Assembly: GCA_023634235.1 (NCBI GenBank)
Contig: JAMKCF010000039.1
Coordinates: forward strand, 248,001 to 312,000
Direction: 5' to 3'
DNA length: 64,000 nucleotides
Origin: Pisaster brevispinus
Lineage: Eukaryota > Echinodermata > Asteroidea > Forcipulatida > Asteriidae
In this document: piece after piece, positions 52,190 to 60,982 of the stretch
How the letters are laid out: every line of letters starts with the position of its first letter
Numbering within the stretch: the first letter of the stretch is position 1
Translations under genes and position numbers: made by a program
Notes under the pieces: generated by a model
What the model was told of the DNA's origin: nothing
Databases searched by the model: none
What the model saw: the letters and a program-made list of their open reading frames with translations, nothing else

Positions 52190-53418
52190 AATTTGCTTAC
52201 CGTATAGCAGCGCAAGCCGTTAAGCAGACAATTCTGATTAGCAAATTTCTTTACTTTGCAAGAAATTAGCGGGGTACCGTTGGCAACAATATGAACTTTA
52301 TGGAATGCTGGCTGGTAACTTGTTTCTGCTAAGCAAGATTTCTCTGGGCCCAATTTCATAAAGCAGTTGAGCAGAAAATTCTGCTCAGCAAATTTCTTTA
52401 CTTAGCAAGAAATGGGCGAGGCACCAGTCACAACAATGTATTTTTGGTAGATTTTGGTTGGTAACCATGCAGTTTCTGCTAAGCAATTGTTTTCTGTGAT
52501 CAGCAAATTTTTGTGCTACAGGTTTTATGAAATTGGGCCCTGTAAAGTCTGCTTAGCAAATTTCTTTACTTAGCAAGAAATGAGCGGGGTACCAGTGGCA
52601 ACAGTGTGCACTTTATCGAATGTTGGCTGGTAACCTGTTTCTGCTAAGCAAGATTTTTCTGGGCCCAATTTCATAAAGCCGTCAAGCAAAAATTTCTGCT
52701 TAGCAAATTTCTTTACTTAGCAAGAAATGAGGGAGGCACCAGTCACAACAATGTATTTTTTTTTTAAAGATTTTGGCTGGTAACAGGTTTTATGAAATTG
52801 GGCCCAATTTCATAAAGCCGTTAAGTAGAAAATTCTGCTCAGCAAATTTCTTTAGTTAGCAAGAAATAAGCGAGGCACCAGTCACAACATTGTAATTTTG
52901 GCTGGTAACCAGTTTCTGCGAAGCAATTGTTTTCTGTGCTTAGCAAGTTTTTGTGCTTACAGGTTTAAGCCGTTTAGCGGTAAAGTCTGCTTAGCAAATT
53001 TCTTTACTTAGCAAGAAATGAGCGAGGCACCAGTCACAGCAATGTATTTTTTTGTAGATTTTGGTTGGTAACCAGATTCTACTAAGCAATTGTTTTCTGT
53101 GATCAGCAAATTTTTGTGCTTACAGGTTTTATAAAATTAGGCCCTGGGCCAAATTTCATACAGCCTTTAAGCCGAAAATTCTGCTAAGCAAATTTCTTTA
53201 CTTAAGAAATGAGCGGGGTACAAGTGGAAACAGTGTGAACTTTATTGAATGTTGGCTGGTAACCTGTTTCTGCTAAGCATGATTTGTACAGTACAGGCTA
53301 AGGCGCTATACTGTTAGGCAGCGCTATGAAATTGGGCCCAGGACAGGCTATAAGGCGGTACCTAAGTAATTGATACTAGCGCAATTAAAGGTATTGACAA
53401 TAACAGTTTTGCCCATAA
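52190..53418. mobile_element. GGGCCC-ended inverted-repeat element cluster, right
   Basis: Several copies stand back to back. One complete copy is 52346-52540: it opens with GGGCCCAATTTCATAAA and closes with the exact reverse complement, a perfect 17-bp terminal inverted repeat. Another is 52661-52805, and the next begins at 52800, sharing GGGCCC. This creates a perfect 28-bp palindrome at 52789-52816. Further partial copies meet at about 53136-53160 (AGGCCCTGGGCC) and end at 53340. Internal words such as AAATTTCTTTACTTAGCAAG, ACCAGT.ACAACA and TTGGCTGGTAACC recur at about 200-300 bp. This is typical of MITE-like elements inserted into one another. Confidence 0.7.
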
Positions 53419-53419
53419 A

Positions 53420-54125
53420 AAAGCATGGAGGTAGAATAGAAAAGGTAGCGTTTATTGGCAAAATTATGTGATGTATACCATTATCCACGTCTTCTACTTT
53501 TGTCTTTCTTTTTTTCCGGCAGAAGGGTGTATGTCACTCCAATACTTTATTGACAGTATGGGCGTACAACAATGAGATCGTCAAATTAATAAAATTATCA
53601 CACACACAAAAACAGTCTAATGTTAGATTAATTTTAACATTTAATTGCTTGATCTACATTGATGCATTTGTGTGAAAGCGAATATTTGTGAATCATGTTT
53701 CTGTTTGTCGCATTTTTTAAAAGAGAAAGAGAGATTGTCACTATTGATACGGCAAATAATATGACAATCTGGAAATATTTCCGGGAGGTAGCTCAATAAA
53801 GTGGGAGGTGAGGTAGTTGGGGGGGGGGGGGGTTGACGTAAAAGACGTAAATCAGAAATAGCTCGAAACATGGTTTAATACAGCAGTGTTCTATTTTGGC
53901 GAAATGGTTCATTGCTACAATTTAAAATGAGAGAATCTGTCCAAGTTGCACGTAACTTCTTGGCAAACGAATGGAAACGATCGCTATTTTTAAAATGTCT
54001 TCTGTTTGCACTAATTTTGTTTGGCCATAACGGTATATCGAGACATACATTAGTTTGCTAGCTCAACATTAAAGAAAAGACCTACGTTAACGGTAAGGCA
54101 AACATTTAAGTAAAAGTATATCGAG
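53420..54125. other. AT-rich flank with a G14 run
   Basis: No gene is recognised. A run of fourteen G lies at 53819-53832. The 76-codon frame on - across it is proline-rich only because of that run. Confidence 0.5.
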
Positions 54126-54128
54126 GAC

Positions 54129-54840
54129 ATAGCCTACCGTTGAAGTGGGTGCCCGGCCCATGGGGTCTGGACATGTGAAACTGACCATTAAATATTTGGA
54201 ATGCAATGTAAAACCTTCGTTCAGCAGGCGCTGCCATGCGAATGTCAAACCAGGTCATGTAGTGCACGGTACGGCTTTTGTATTATTATTTTTTCAAAAA
54301 TCTAATCAAAATTTGTTCTTGTTTAAAAACACGATGACCATGTCTGTGTTCATTGGACCCTCCTCTTTAGTTCTGTATGTAGTGGTGCCCAGCCCATGGG
54401 GACTGGACATGTGAAACTGACCGTTGATTGGGAGTAAACGCATTGATTAAGTGGATAAAAATCATGTACGGAATTTTCTTAGAACTATATTAAAATAAAA
54501 ATCATACTTAAACACCATGGGCCGGGTCAAGATGAGCATAGGTATGTTTCTTGGACACCCCTCTTCAATTCTGTGTGTAATGGTGCCCGGCCCAATGGGT
54601 CTGGACATGTAAAACTGACCGTTGAAAATTAGGAGTAAATGCATTGATTAACTGCATAAAGATCATGTACATGTACAGCAGGATATGCGTCAAAATATTA
54701 ATGTTTTTAAAACCTGTAAGAGAAATACTAAAACCCCATGGGCTTGGTCAAGATGACCATGGGTGTGTTTCTTTGACCATGCTCTTTCATTCTGTATGGA
54801 GTGGTGCCAGGGAGTCTGGGCATGTGAAAAATGTTTAAAT
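54129..54840 (+). repeat. Four diverged tandem copies, about 200-250 bp apart
   Basis: Each copy carries GTGGTGCCCGGCCCATGGGG, TCTGGACATGTGAAACTGACC and then GTTGA or ATTAA. Cores start at about 54129, 54381, 54580 and 54799; the fourth is shortened. Between cores the words GGAGTAAA.GCATTGATTAA, AAGATCATGTAC, CCATGGGC..GGTCAAGATGA and TTTC.TTGGAC.C also repeat. The short reading frames here, up to 89 codons, differ between copies and are not credible genes. Confidence 0.82.
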
Positions 54841-55239
54841 ACAGTTCTAATGTTCATGTACTAACACAAAGGGCCTATTACAGGCCTCATACAGCCTGCC
54901 AGCATGGCCATTCTTGCTGCTTACCAACATTGACAGTTTGGATCAATGATCAGACTACGTCTTTTCTCAGTGATCTGTCCAAAGAAAGTCATTAAAAACG
55001 GGATACATACAAAAAACTGACTACTACATTTTCACTTTCGGATAAACAAGATTTTATTTTAGTTATAATGAGTGAAAAATGGGGGGGGGGCAGACTTGGC
55101 ATTTTCCCTTATCTAAGATGACTTTCTTTGGAGTAATCGTTGAGTGAATACTGAACTGATCGCTTTTAAAAGCTTTTAAATACTTGATCTTGGCTTGTGC
55201 TTTTATTATTTTTGTTCATAACTTTTCAATCTTTTTTAG
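54841..55239. other. AT-rich flank, nothing recognised
   Basis: Only a G10 run at 55081-55090 and short A/T tracts are seen. The last 40 bases form a T-rich tract leading to an AG, the possible splice acceptor of the next feature. Confidence 0.4.
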
Positions 55240-55739
55240 CAATCATCAGCAGCTGTTTTTGTGTGATCGAGCAATTCCAGTCTGTCCCAACATCTGAGAA
55301 AGCTAACTCTACTATCGAGGGTCTCAGAGTAAAGTTGATGGAAAAACAGAGTCAGATTACTTTGAGGAGCTCACCTGTTAGTGATGAAGTTGTGAGATGA
55401 GGCAGAAGTTGATCAAGAGTGGAGACACCTCAGAAAAGAACCAGTTAATGGAGAGACATCCCCAGCGGTGGATGACGGCAAGGTGTGCGCCATGTTTTAC
55501 AGGTAAAAATCAACACCTACTTTTGTCTCTTTTGAGAACCATATATTTTCTATTTTTAATACTTTTGGTCAAAAGTGAACATGCTTTAACTTCTTTAAAA
55601 AAAGAGGTTTTTTTTAAATACAAATCATTAACATGTTTTATTTACTATCGTCAACAGTTTTCTAAATAAACTCAGTATTTCAAGTTTAATTTTATTAAGA
55701 ATTAATTAAGATACAGTTTTACTTCCTTGACGATAAATA

Positions 55740-55860
55740 AGAAGCGAACAAGTTCCTAGTTTTGTTTTTGTTTTGTTGTTGTTGTTTTTTTTACTTTTGG
55801 GCGTGTTTGTTTGTTTGTTTGTTGATGTTGGTGGTGGGGTTTTTGTTTTGTATTGTTTTT
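55740..55860 (+). repeat. G/T-rich low complexity with GTTT repeats
   Basis: The text is TTTTGTTGTTGTTG and GTTTGTTTGTTTGTTTG with T runs. The proline- and lysine-rich reading frame on - across it is a product of composition. Confidence 0.85.
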
Positions 55861-55887
55861 TCTTCTTTTTTTGAGGGGGGAGGGGCG

Positions 55888-56245
55888 TGGACAGCGGCGT
55901 AGCCATGACCTTTTCAGTGTGTGTGGGGAGCGCATTACTTGTGGGGGCCCAAGGGGGATAGGCTTGTCAGTGGTGGGTCATGCTTTATATTGGAAAGGGG
56001 ACGCCAGGGGGCCACCATCCTCTTATGTTCGTGGCATTTTGTGGCTGTGGTAGCGATACCGATAACGACCGTTCACTAAATTTTAATTTGATTATACAAA
56101 CAGGCATCCCCCTTTTCTATTTCCTATTAATGTTTGTGAGCACTATTCCGATTTTTTTTTGTGGGGGGCACCTTGGGGTGAGGCCACTGCAAATTGGGGG
56201 GGGGGGGGCACCAGCCCGAGCCCCCTGGTTAGGGGGTGAGGTTAC
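55888..56245. mobile_element. Possible MITE-like remnant (GCGGCGTAGCC type)
   Basis: The left end reads ACAGCGGCGTAGCCATGAC. The right part reads GGGGGCACCAGCCCGAGCCC and CCTGGTTAGGGGG, a weak reversed relative of the left end. Elements with a GGCGTAGCC end and G-rich interior are widespread in animals. Here the inverted ends are badly decayed and no target duplication is clear. The 56161-56240 stretch has several G runs, including G13 or more, and could form a G-quadruplex. Confidence 0.35.
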
Positions 56246-56770
56246 AAAATGACAACCCATTATAATGATATTTGTTAAGACAATAATCAATTTGCTGTTC
56301 CATTTTCACAATCATTACTTGATAATGAATTAACTAATGAATATTATTTATTCTTGTCTGTACAGGAGAAGTCCAGATTGGGCTCACGGGGAGCTTTTGG
56401 AATCTACAAGAAAGGAATGCCGCTCTGCAGCCATCTGTAAAATGCAACAAGCCTAGCATAACTGATTTAAATGCTCTTGAAAAGCAAGTCCTCTGTAGCA
56501 GTCATGTTGATGATAACCCAGATGGAAGATGGAACACCTGATGACAACATAGATGGAACACCTGACATTCTGCATCAGACTCTTCCGAGGATACATACTT
56601 GTGCTCTGTAGAACTTTGGGTGCTTGGGATTACAACTCTTAGAGCGTAACACCAAGAAGGATTTTTATATCAAGACAATAAGTCTGGCTTCCGTTTGATA
56701 TTGGAAATGCGGATATAAAGGATTCAAAATGTGAGGATTATGTAATAAGATGTTATTATTTAATAATAAA

Positions 56771-57420
56771 TAAATGAATTAACTAGTAAGTTGGTTGTTG
56801 GTAAATTATAAAATTAGGTAAGTAATTAAATTATTTATTTATTATTCATTTGATAATTGTTTGTTTGCTCGTTTGTTTTTGTTTTGTTTTTGTTTGTTTG
56901 TTGATATTCTTATTGTTGATATAATTATTTGTTTAAATTTTATTTATTAATATTTTATCTATCTACTTATTGTTTTTTGTTATTTTCATTTTTATATTTA
57001 TTTGTTTAGTTTTTACTGTTTTTATTTATTTATTTTTTATTTACTTGTAAATTTATTTGTTTAAATTTTTATTTTTTTAAATTTATTTTTTAATTCTATT
57101 TATTTATTTATATATTTACATAGTTTTTGTTTATTATTTATTTATTTAATTGTTTGTTTGCTCGTTGGGGTGTTTGTTTGCTTGCTTGTTTATATTTTAT
57201 TTATTTATTATTTTATTTATTACTTATATTTTTTTGTTTATTTTTTACTCTTTTTATTTGTATATTTATTTATTTATTGTTATTAAAAAACATATTTATT
57301 ATAATTTTTTTAATTTATATTTAAATTTTTGTTATTTATATTAATTTTTTGTTTATTAATTGTTTTTATTTATATGATTTTATAATTATTTATATACATT
57401 TTTTACTTGAATTGACGAAG
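56771..57420. repeat. AT-rich low-complexity tract (TTTA/TTTG family)
   Basis: About 650 bp is dominated by TTTATTTATTTATT, TTGTTTGTTTG and ATTTTT. The phrase GTTTGTTTGCTCGTT occurs twice (about 56868 and 57152). Reading frames here are leucine, isoleucine and phenylalanine runs without meaning. Confidence 0.9.
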
Positions 57421-57860
57421 AAAACACCTTAAAAAACACTGAAATTAATTATACAATTTTATGTTAATTTTCTAGCAGATATTTGCAAATAAAACTTCTG
57501 ATTTATTTGGAAACATCTGTTGAAAAATATTTATACCAATATTATTTGAATCTTTGATATTTAAATTGTAGAAGAATACAATACAAATGCTTTGAAATAA
57601 ATAACTTAAAATGTTATTTTGATTATTTTTATGAACGATGTTTTAAATAAAGAGATACATTTTCAACATCTAAACTTTCCAGATTTGTTCGTGTTAATTT
57701 ATCTGTCAAACTTGGTAATGTATATTTTGTTAAGAACTTAAAATAGCTAGACACGACAAAATTTAAAATAGTAACCTTTTCTTAGTGGAAATTAATCTCC
57801 ATATTATACGGGGGAAACTGTTTTTCATTGGTGGTAGTTTTTAAATAACTAATTTTTGTT
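57421..57860. other. AT-rich flank, nothing recognised
   Basis: No frame, repeat or splice-flanked segment of note. A weak poly(A)-like AATAAA occurs but has no transcript to belong to. Confidence 0.4.
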
Positions 57861-57862
57861 GC

Positions 57863-57927
57863 CAGAGGGCGCCCTTTACAGACAACAGAGGGCGCCCTTT
57901 ATAGTCAACAGAGGGCGCCATTTACAC
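57863..57927 (+). promoter_or_regulatory. Three 23-bp tandem CAGAGGGCGCC motifs
   Basis: CAGAGGGCGCCCTTTA occurs at 57863 and 57886, and CAGAGGGCGCCATTTA at 57909, spaced exactly 23 bp. AGAGGGCGC matches the AGRGGGCRS core of the CTCF consensus, while the CCA half upstream is poor. The same word is also common in invertebrate repeats, so this may be only a small tandem duplication. Confidence 0.35.
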
Positions 57928-58020
57928 TATATATTTTTACATGTATTTACGTGTGTTTGTATATACAACACGTGGTTCTAATATTCATCTTGGTTAAAAA
58001 TTATAAGTTTGCCGTGGATC

Positions 58021-58103
58021 CGCCGATGGCCTAGCGGACAAGGTCACGCACGGGGAGAACAAGATCGGAAGACATGCATGGGTTCGAATCCCGGCAAGTC
58101 GCA
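58021..58103 (+). mobile_element. tRNA-like SINE head or tRNA pseudogene
   Basis: A consensus A box, TGGCCTAGCGG, lies at 58027-58037 and a perfect B box, GGTTCGAATCC, at 58081-58091, 54 bp apart as in a tRNA gene. The T arm pairs only in part and the acceptor ends (CCGCCGA and CAAGTCG) do not pair, so a functional tRNA is unlikely. No T run follows closely; the first is at 58258. This fits a tRNA-derived SINE whose body and A-rich tail may extend to about 58304. Confidence 0.6.
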
Positions 58104-58146
58104 AGGTAAGTGGAATTATATATAATGTAAACTAACATGCACTGAC

Positions 58147-58304
58147 TAACACGCACTAACACGCACCACGCACGATGCACAAGGAGGGACAGGCCAGGAC
58201 GGAGGAATGAGAGGGGAGGTGGACAGACAGAGAGAGAGAGAGAAGAGGGGTAGACAATTTTTTTTTTTTTTTCGATGGGGGAAAAAAAAAAAAAAAAAAA
58301 AAAA
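58147..58304 (+). repeat. Simple repeats: CACGCA, (GA)n, T15, A23
   Basis: Short CTAACACGCACT repeats at 58147-58180 are followed by GACAGACAGAGAGAGAGAG (about 58222-58243), T15 at 58258-58272 and A23 at 58282-58304. The T and A runs could pair as a hairpin and are likely assembly-fragile. Confidence 0.85.
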
Positions 58305-58490
58305 GTATGAAAAACCGAAAATTAACGGTCTTTCATTTTTTATCAAATCGGCTAGAACGCACGCTCGTTAATTATTTTTGATTTCCAAAAAAAAAAAAAA
58401 ATAAATATGAAAAATTGAAAATTTTACGGTCTTTCAATTTTTTAAAATGGGCTGAAACGCACGCTCGTTAATTATTTTGCATTTTCAAAA
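58282..58490 (+). repeat. Tandem duplication of about 105 bp
   Basis: Both copies run: A-run, TATGAAAAA, TTGAAAATT or CGAAAATT, ACGGTCTTTCA.TTTTTT, GGCT.GAACGCACGCTCG, TTAATTATTTT. Copy 1 is about 58282-58385 and copy 2 about 58386-58490. A retained A run at each start suggests duplication with the SINE tail. Confidence 0.8.
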
Positions 58491-59150
58491 TAAAAAACAC
58501 ATTATTGGTGCAAAATTACCATAAACTTTTAATTTTTGGGAAATATAGAAGGTTTCAGCCACCCTTTCATGCTTAAAACAATGCTTAAATTACTCTACTA
58601 CATAAATTACGCATTCTGGTCACACACAAAACTTTTTTAATTGTTTCACAATATTAATCTGCATTTTTAAGGCTTTAACATTTCTTTAAACGCCTTATAA
58701 AGATGCTTAACTTTATGTCCATACTTTCCCACCATTGATTGCACACAGACTTTAAATTCCTTCTGGTTTAAGGGCCTAAGACGTTCTACATTACATTTAC
58801 AAAAACAGAATTTTAGTTTCAACTAAAAAAAGTAACATTCACGATGTCTAAAGGCACATTTAAATTTGCAAATAATTGATCCCATAATTTACAGAAAAAT
58901 ACAACTTAGTTCTGGAAAGGAAAAACTTTAAGCGATACTAGCTTTGACTGTATGGTAACACACTAACACTTCAAAATATCTGATCTTTAACTCTATGGAT
59001 TTTTAGTTCACGAGGCAATAATAGTCTGTTACTATGTTCATGTGTCACTGTGGGACTGTTTTATTCATTGGAGACAGGGCACTAGACAAAAATGGCTACT
59101 GACTGATTTATTAAAGTTTTAAGAGCATGAGGAAAACGTCCGTTTTTAAA
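58491..59150. other. AT-rich flank, nothing recognised
   Basis: No coding frame or repeat of note was found. Confidence 0.4.
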
Positions 59151-59154
59151 GTGT

Positions 59155-59695
59155 AGAATTTGCATAGTGAGCAAACTTGTTTCTTTACATTACCCATCAT
59201 ACTACTAAGCAAACGTGTGCCTACAAATAAAACAAAACTGTACGGCTAGGTCAACGCTAACAACTATACATCTAACGAACATAAACATCATACATGTAGC
59301 TGATCTAGTTGAGTCTAGATGTTGCAGGTTGTTGTTTCAGTGATCAGTTTCGAAGAGACGTTAATGATTACAGATGATACACGGTCCTATTAGATATGAT
59401 ACATTTGCATAACGGAAAACAAATTTGTTTCTTACTTTATCTTACACTTCATAGCACTCTAAAACCTCATCAAACTTGCATCTACAAGTACCAATAATAA
59501 TGGCTAGGTCAACACAAAACATCTGCACACAAAATTAATCTAATGAACGAGGACATTATATAGCTGATCTAATTGAGTTTGTTTTGACAACAATAATGTT
59601 GTAGCAGCTTGTTGTTTCAAGAAATTAAGGACTGTAATCAGTTACGAATATACAGATGATACACAGTCCCTTTAGATATGACGCACTTTTAATGT
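59155..59695 (+). repeat. Diverged direct duplication, about 250-280 bp per copy
   Basis: Copy 1 (about 59155-59400) and copy 2 (about 59405-59690) share in order TTTGCATA, ACTTGTTTCTTTAC or TTTGTTTCTTACTT, GGCTAGGTCAAC, CATCTAACGAAC or AATCTAATGAAC, TAGCTGATCTA.TTGAGT, GTTGTTTCA and ACAGATGATACAC.GTCC with TTAGATATGA. No protein is encoded. The order of shared words over more than 200 bp makes chance similarity unlikely. Confidence 0.75.
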
Positions 59696-60262
59696 TAGTT
59701 TTGTTTGCATTTTGATCGAATCTAGTTGAAAGTACATAAATGCAATAAAACAGCAGCAGTAATAACAACGTATACACTAAAGGTCTGTTTACTATATACA
59801 AGACATTGTCAGAATACTTTTTCCCACTTTTGTACTGGTTAAAAATCTTCTTGGCATACATATACTGTATGCTTAATTACAGTCGTTGGTACATGTGGTT
59901 TTAAAGAATCACATGAGGACTAGTAGTGAGGGCGATGATGTCCTGTAAATGTTGTGTAAACAGGCCATTTTACAATGTGTATTATTAACGTAACAGGCCT
60001 ACCTCAATATTCCAGAATTCTTAGGTTACAGATTTGAGGTTGCTTGATGCAGAGAGACTATGACGTAGTTGACTAATTCATGGTAAAGACAAGAGCCAAG
60101 TGTTCTCTTTAGCTGAGCTTGTTGTGTATCTCTCGTTAGAACTGAGGTGTTTAATTGTCAGATCATCTTGAATGCACTGCAATAAAAACCCAAAGAAGAT
60201 GTAAGCATAAACTTACTACAGCCATGGATCAACAACTTTTTATAGAATTCTTTTGTTTTCAG
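59696..60262. other. AT-rich flank leading to a splice-acceptor-like tract
   Basis: No gene is recognised. The end (TTCTTTTGTTTTCAG at 60248-60262) is a convincing acceptor sequence for the next feature. Confidence 0.4.
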
Positions 60263-60369
60263 CAACCTTCAACTCTAAGTGTAAGAAAGGGAGACAGGGT
60301 AGGGGTGCTGATGAGAAAGAAGACAGATATATACTGGTGGGATCCAGAGGGAAAAGACAATATGTTAAG
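60263..60369 (+). CDS. Candidate internal coding exon, isolated
   Basis: A pyrimidine tract and CAG end at 60262. After 107 bp comes AAG then GTACGT, a strong donor. The enclosed frame is open and reads LSVRKGDRVGVLMRKKTD, then IYWWDPEGKDNML. LSV.KGD.V.VL followed by a WW pair recalls half of an SH3-type beta barrel. A KGDR.GV turn also occurs in jelly-roll style extracellular domains, so neither can be chosen. The exon length leaves phase 2. No partner exons with matching phase are evident within the window, so it may be a lone exon of a gene extending beyond, an exon captured by a mobile element, or chance. Confidence 0.3.
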
Positions 60370-60428
60370 GTACGTGAGACACAGTTTGGATGAATGAGGG
60401 AGATGTGTACTGGTGTACGAGGTACTAT

Positions 60429-60979
60429 GGTTGCGTTCGAGTAGCTTACACGTTTAAGTAAAACTTACACCAGAGCATTCGATTAGCCATGATACTCGTG
60501 TCTGCCCCGGTGTCAGCCACCACAGCCCCAGTTCGCGAGCGGGTCTCTGGTGTATGCCCAGGTGTAATGACGTAGTTTCTGGCTGTAGGCGTATCATACC
60601 AAGATGGCAGGGGACAAGTTGATTGCAACGCGAGTACAAAAACTACAAATTAATACACTGATTTATCGTCTATGAAACAATGATGGCAAATAGAAAGGAA
60701 ATGCATTTCCTGAAAAACAAACAGTTGGTGAGTGTGTGCAAAGTATGAGTGATATAATTAATTATTGTCATCACGGACATTGACGTTTTCCAATTGAGCA
60801 GACGACGGAAATGACAGCTGTCTGTTTTCACCTTTTTAAGCCGCACTGCTACGCAACAATCTTTGGCCTTAATTTTCCCAGAGAGCCAAGCCAAAACACA
60901 GCGGCGATCAATCAGCCTTGTTTCGGGGCTACCACAAGTGTAAACCCCTGGTACACATGGAGAAGTAATCGAACGCACC
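60429..60979. mobile_element. Possible 550-bp element with TGCGTTCGA inverted ends
   Basis: The left end is GGTTGCGTTCGAGTAGCTT (60429-60447). The reverse complement of the right end is GGTGCGTTCGATTACTTCT (60961-60979). The shared TGCGTTCGA..TA resembles ends of short hAT-like elements in animals. A target duplication is not clear. The interior holds the minus-strand frame described separately and a second minus frame (60670-60981) with no recognised family. Confidence 0.35.
60455..60650 (-). pseudogene. Minus-strand fragment with TPGHTPE and VVADTGAD motifs
   Basis: On - the open frame reads PLPSWYDTPTARNYVITPGH, then TPETRSRTGAVVADTGAD and TSIMANRMLW, and runs into GTAAGT, a donor-like site, near 60465-60470. 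TPGHTPE followed shortly by VV.A is the pattern of a metallo-beta-lactamase fold after its first metal site. DTGAD also fits the active-site loop of a retroelement aspartic protease. The distance between TPGHTPE and VVADTG is short for the first, and the lack of neighbouring gag or polymerase argues against the second. No start, partner exon or complete domain is present. A captured exon or a decayed gene piece is the likeliest reading. Confidence 0.3.
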
Positions 60980-60982
60980 ATA

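Larger units (their letters stand above)
55240..56770 (+). pseudogene. Possible two-exon gene remnant or noncoding transcript
   Basis: A pyrimidine tract and TTTTTTAG end at 55239. A good donor, CAG then GTAAAA, falls after 55502. TTCTTGTCTGTACAG ends at 56365, a strong acceptor. AATAAA sits at 56765-56770. If spliced as 55240-55502 plus 56366 onward, one frame starting at ATG 55397 crosses the junction and stops at 56539-56541 (93 residues, containing GEVQIGLTGSFWNLQ). A second frame crosses it too (DEAEVDQEWRHLRKEP to a stop at 56454-56456). Upstream, another frame reads TIEGLRVKLMEKQSQITLRS and stops at 55398-55400. No single frame runs through both exons, so the piece is either a frameshifted pseudogene, terminal exons of a decayed gene, or a noncoding RNA. 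I recognise no protein family. Confidence 0.3.

Noticed and set aside
53641..53871. Proline-rich 76-codon frame on the minus strand
   Set aside because: The proline run is only the complement of the G14 tract.
58021..58103. Functional tRNA gene
   Set aside because: The A and B boxes are good, but the acceptor stem does not pair, the T stem is imperfect and no terminator follows.
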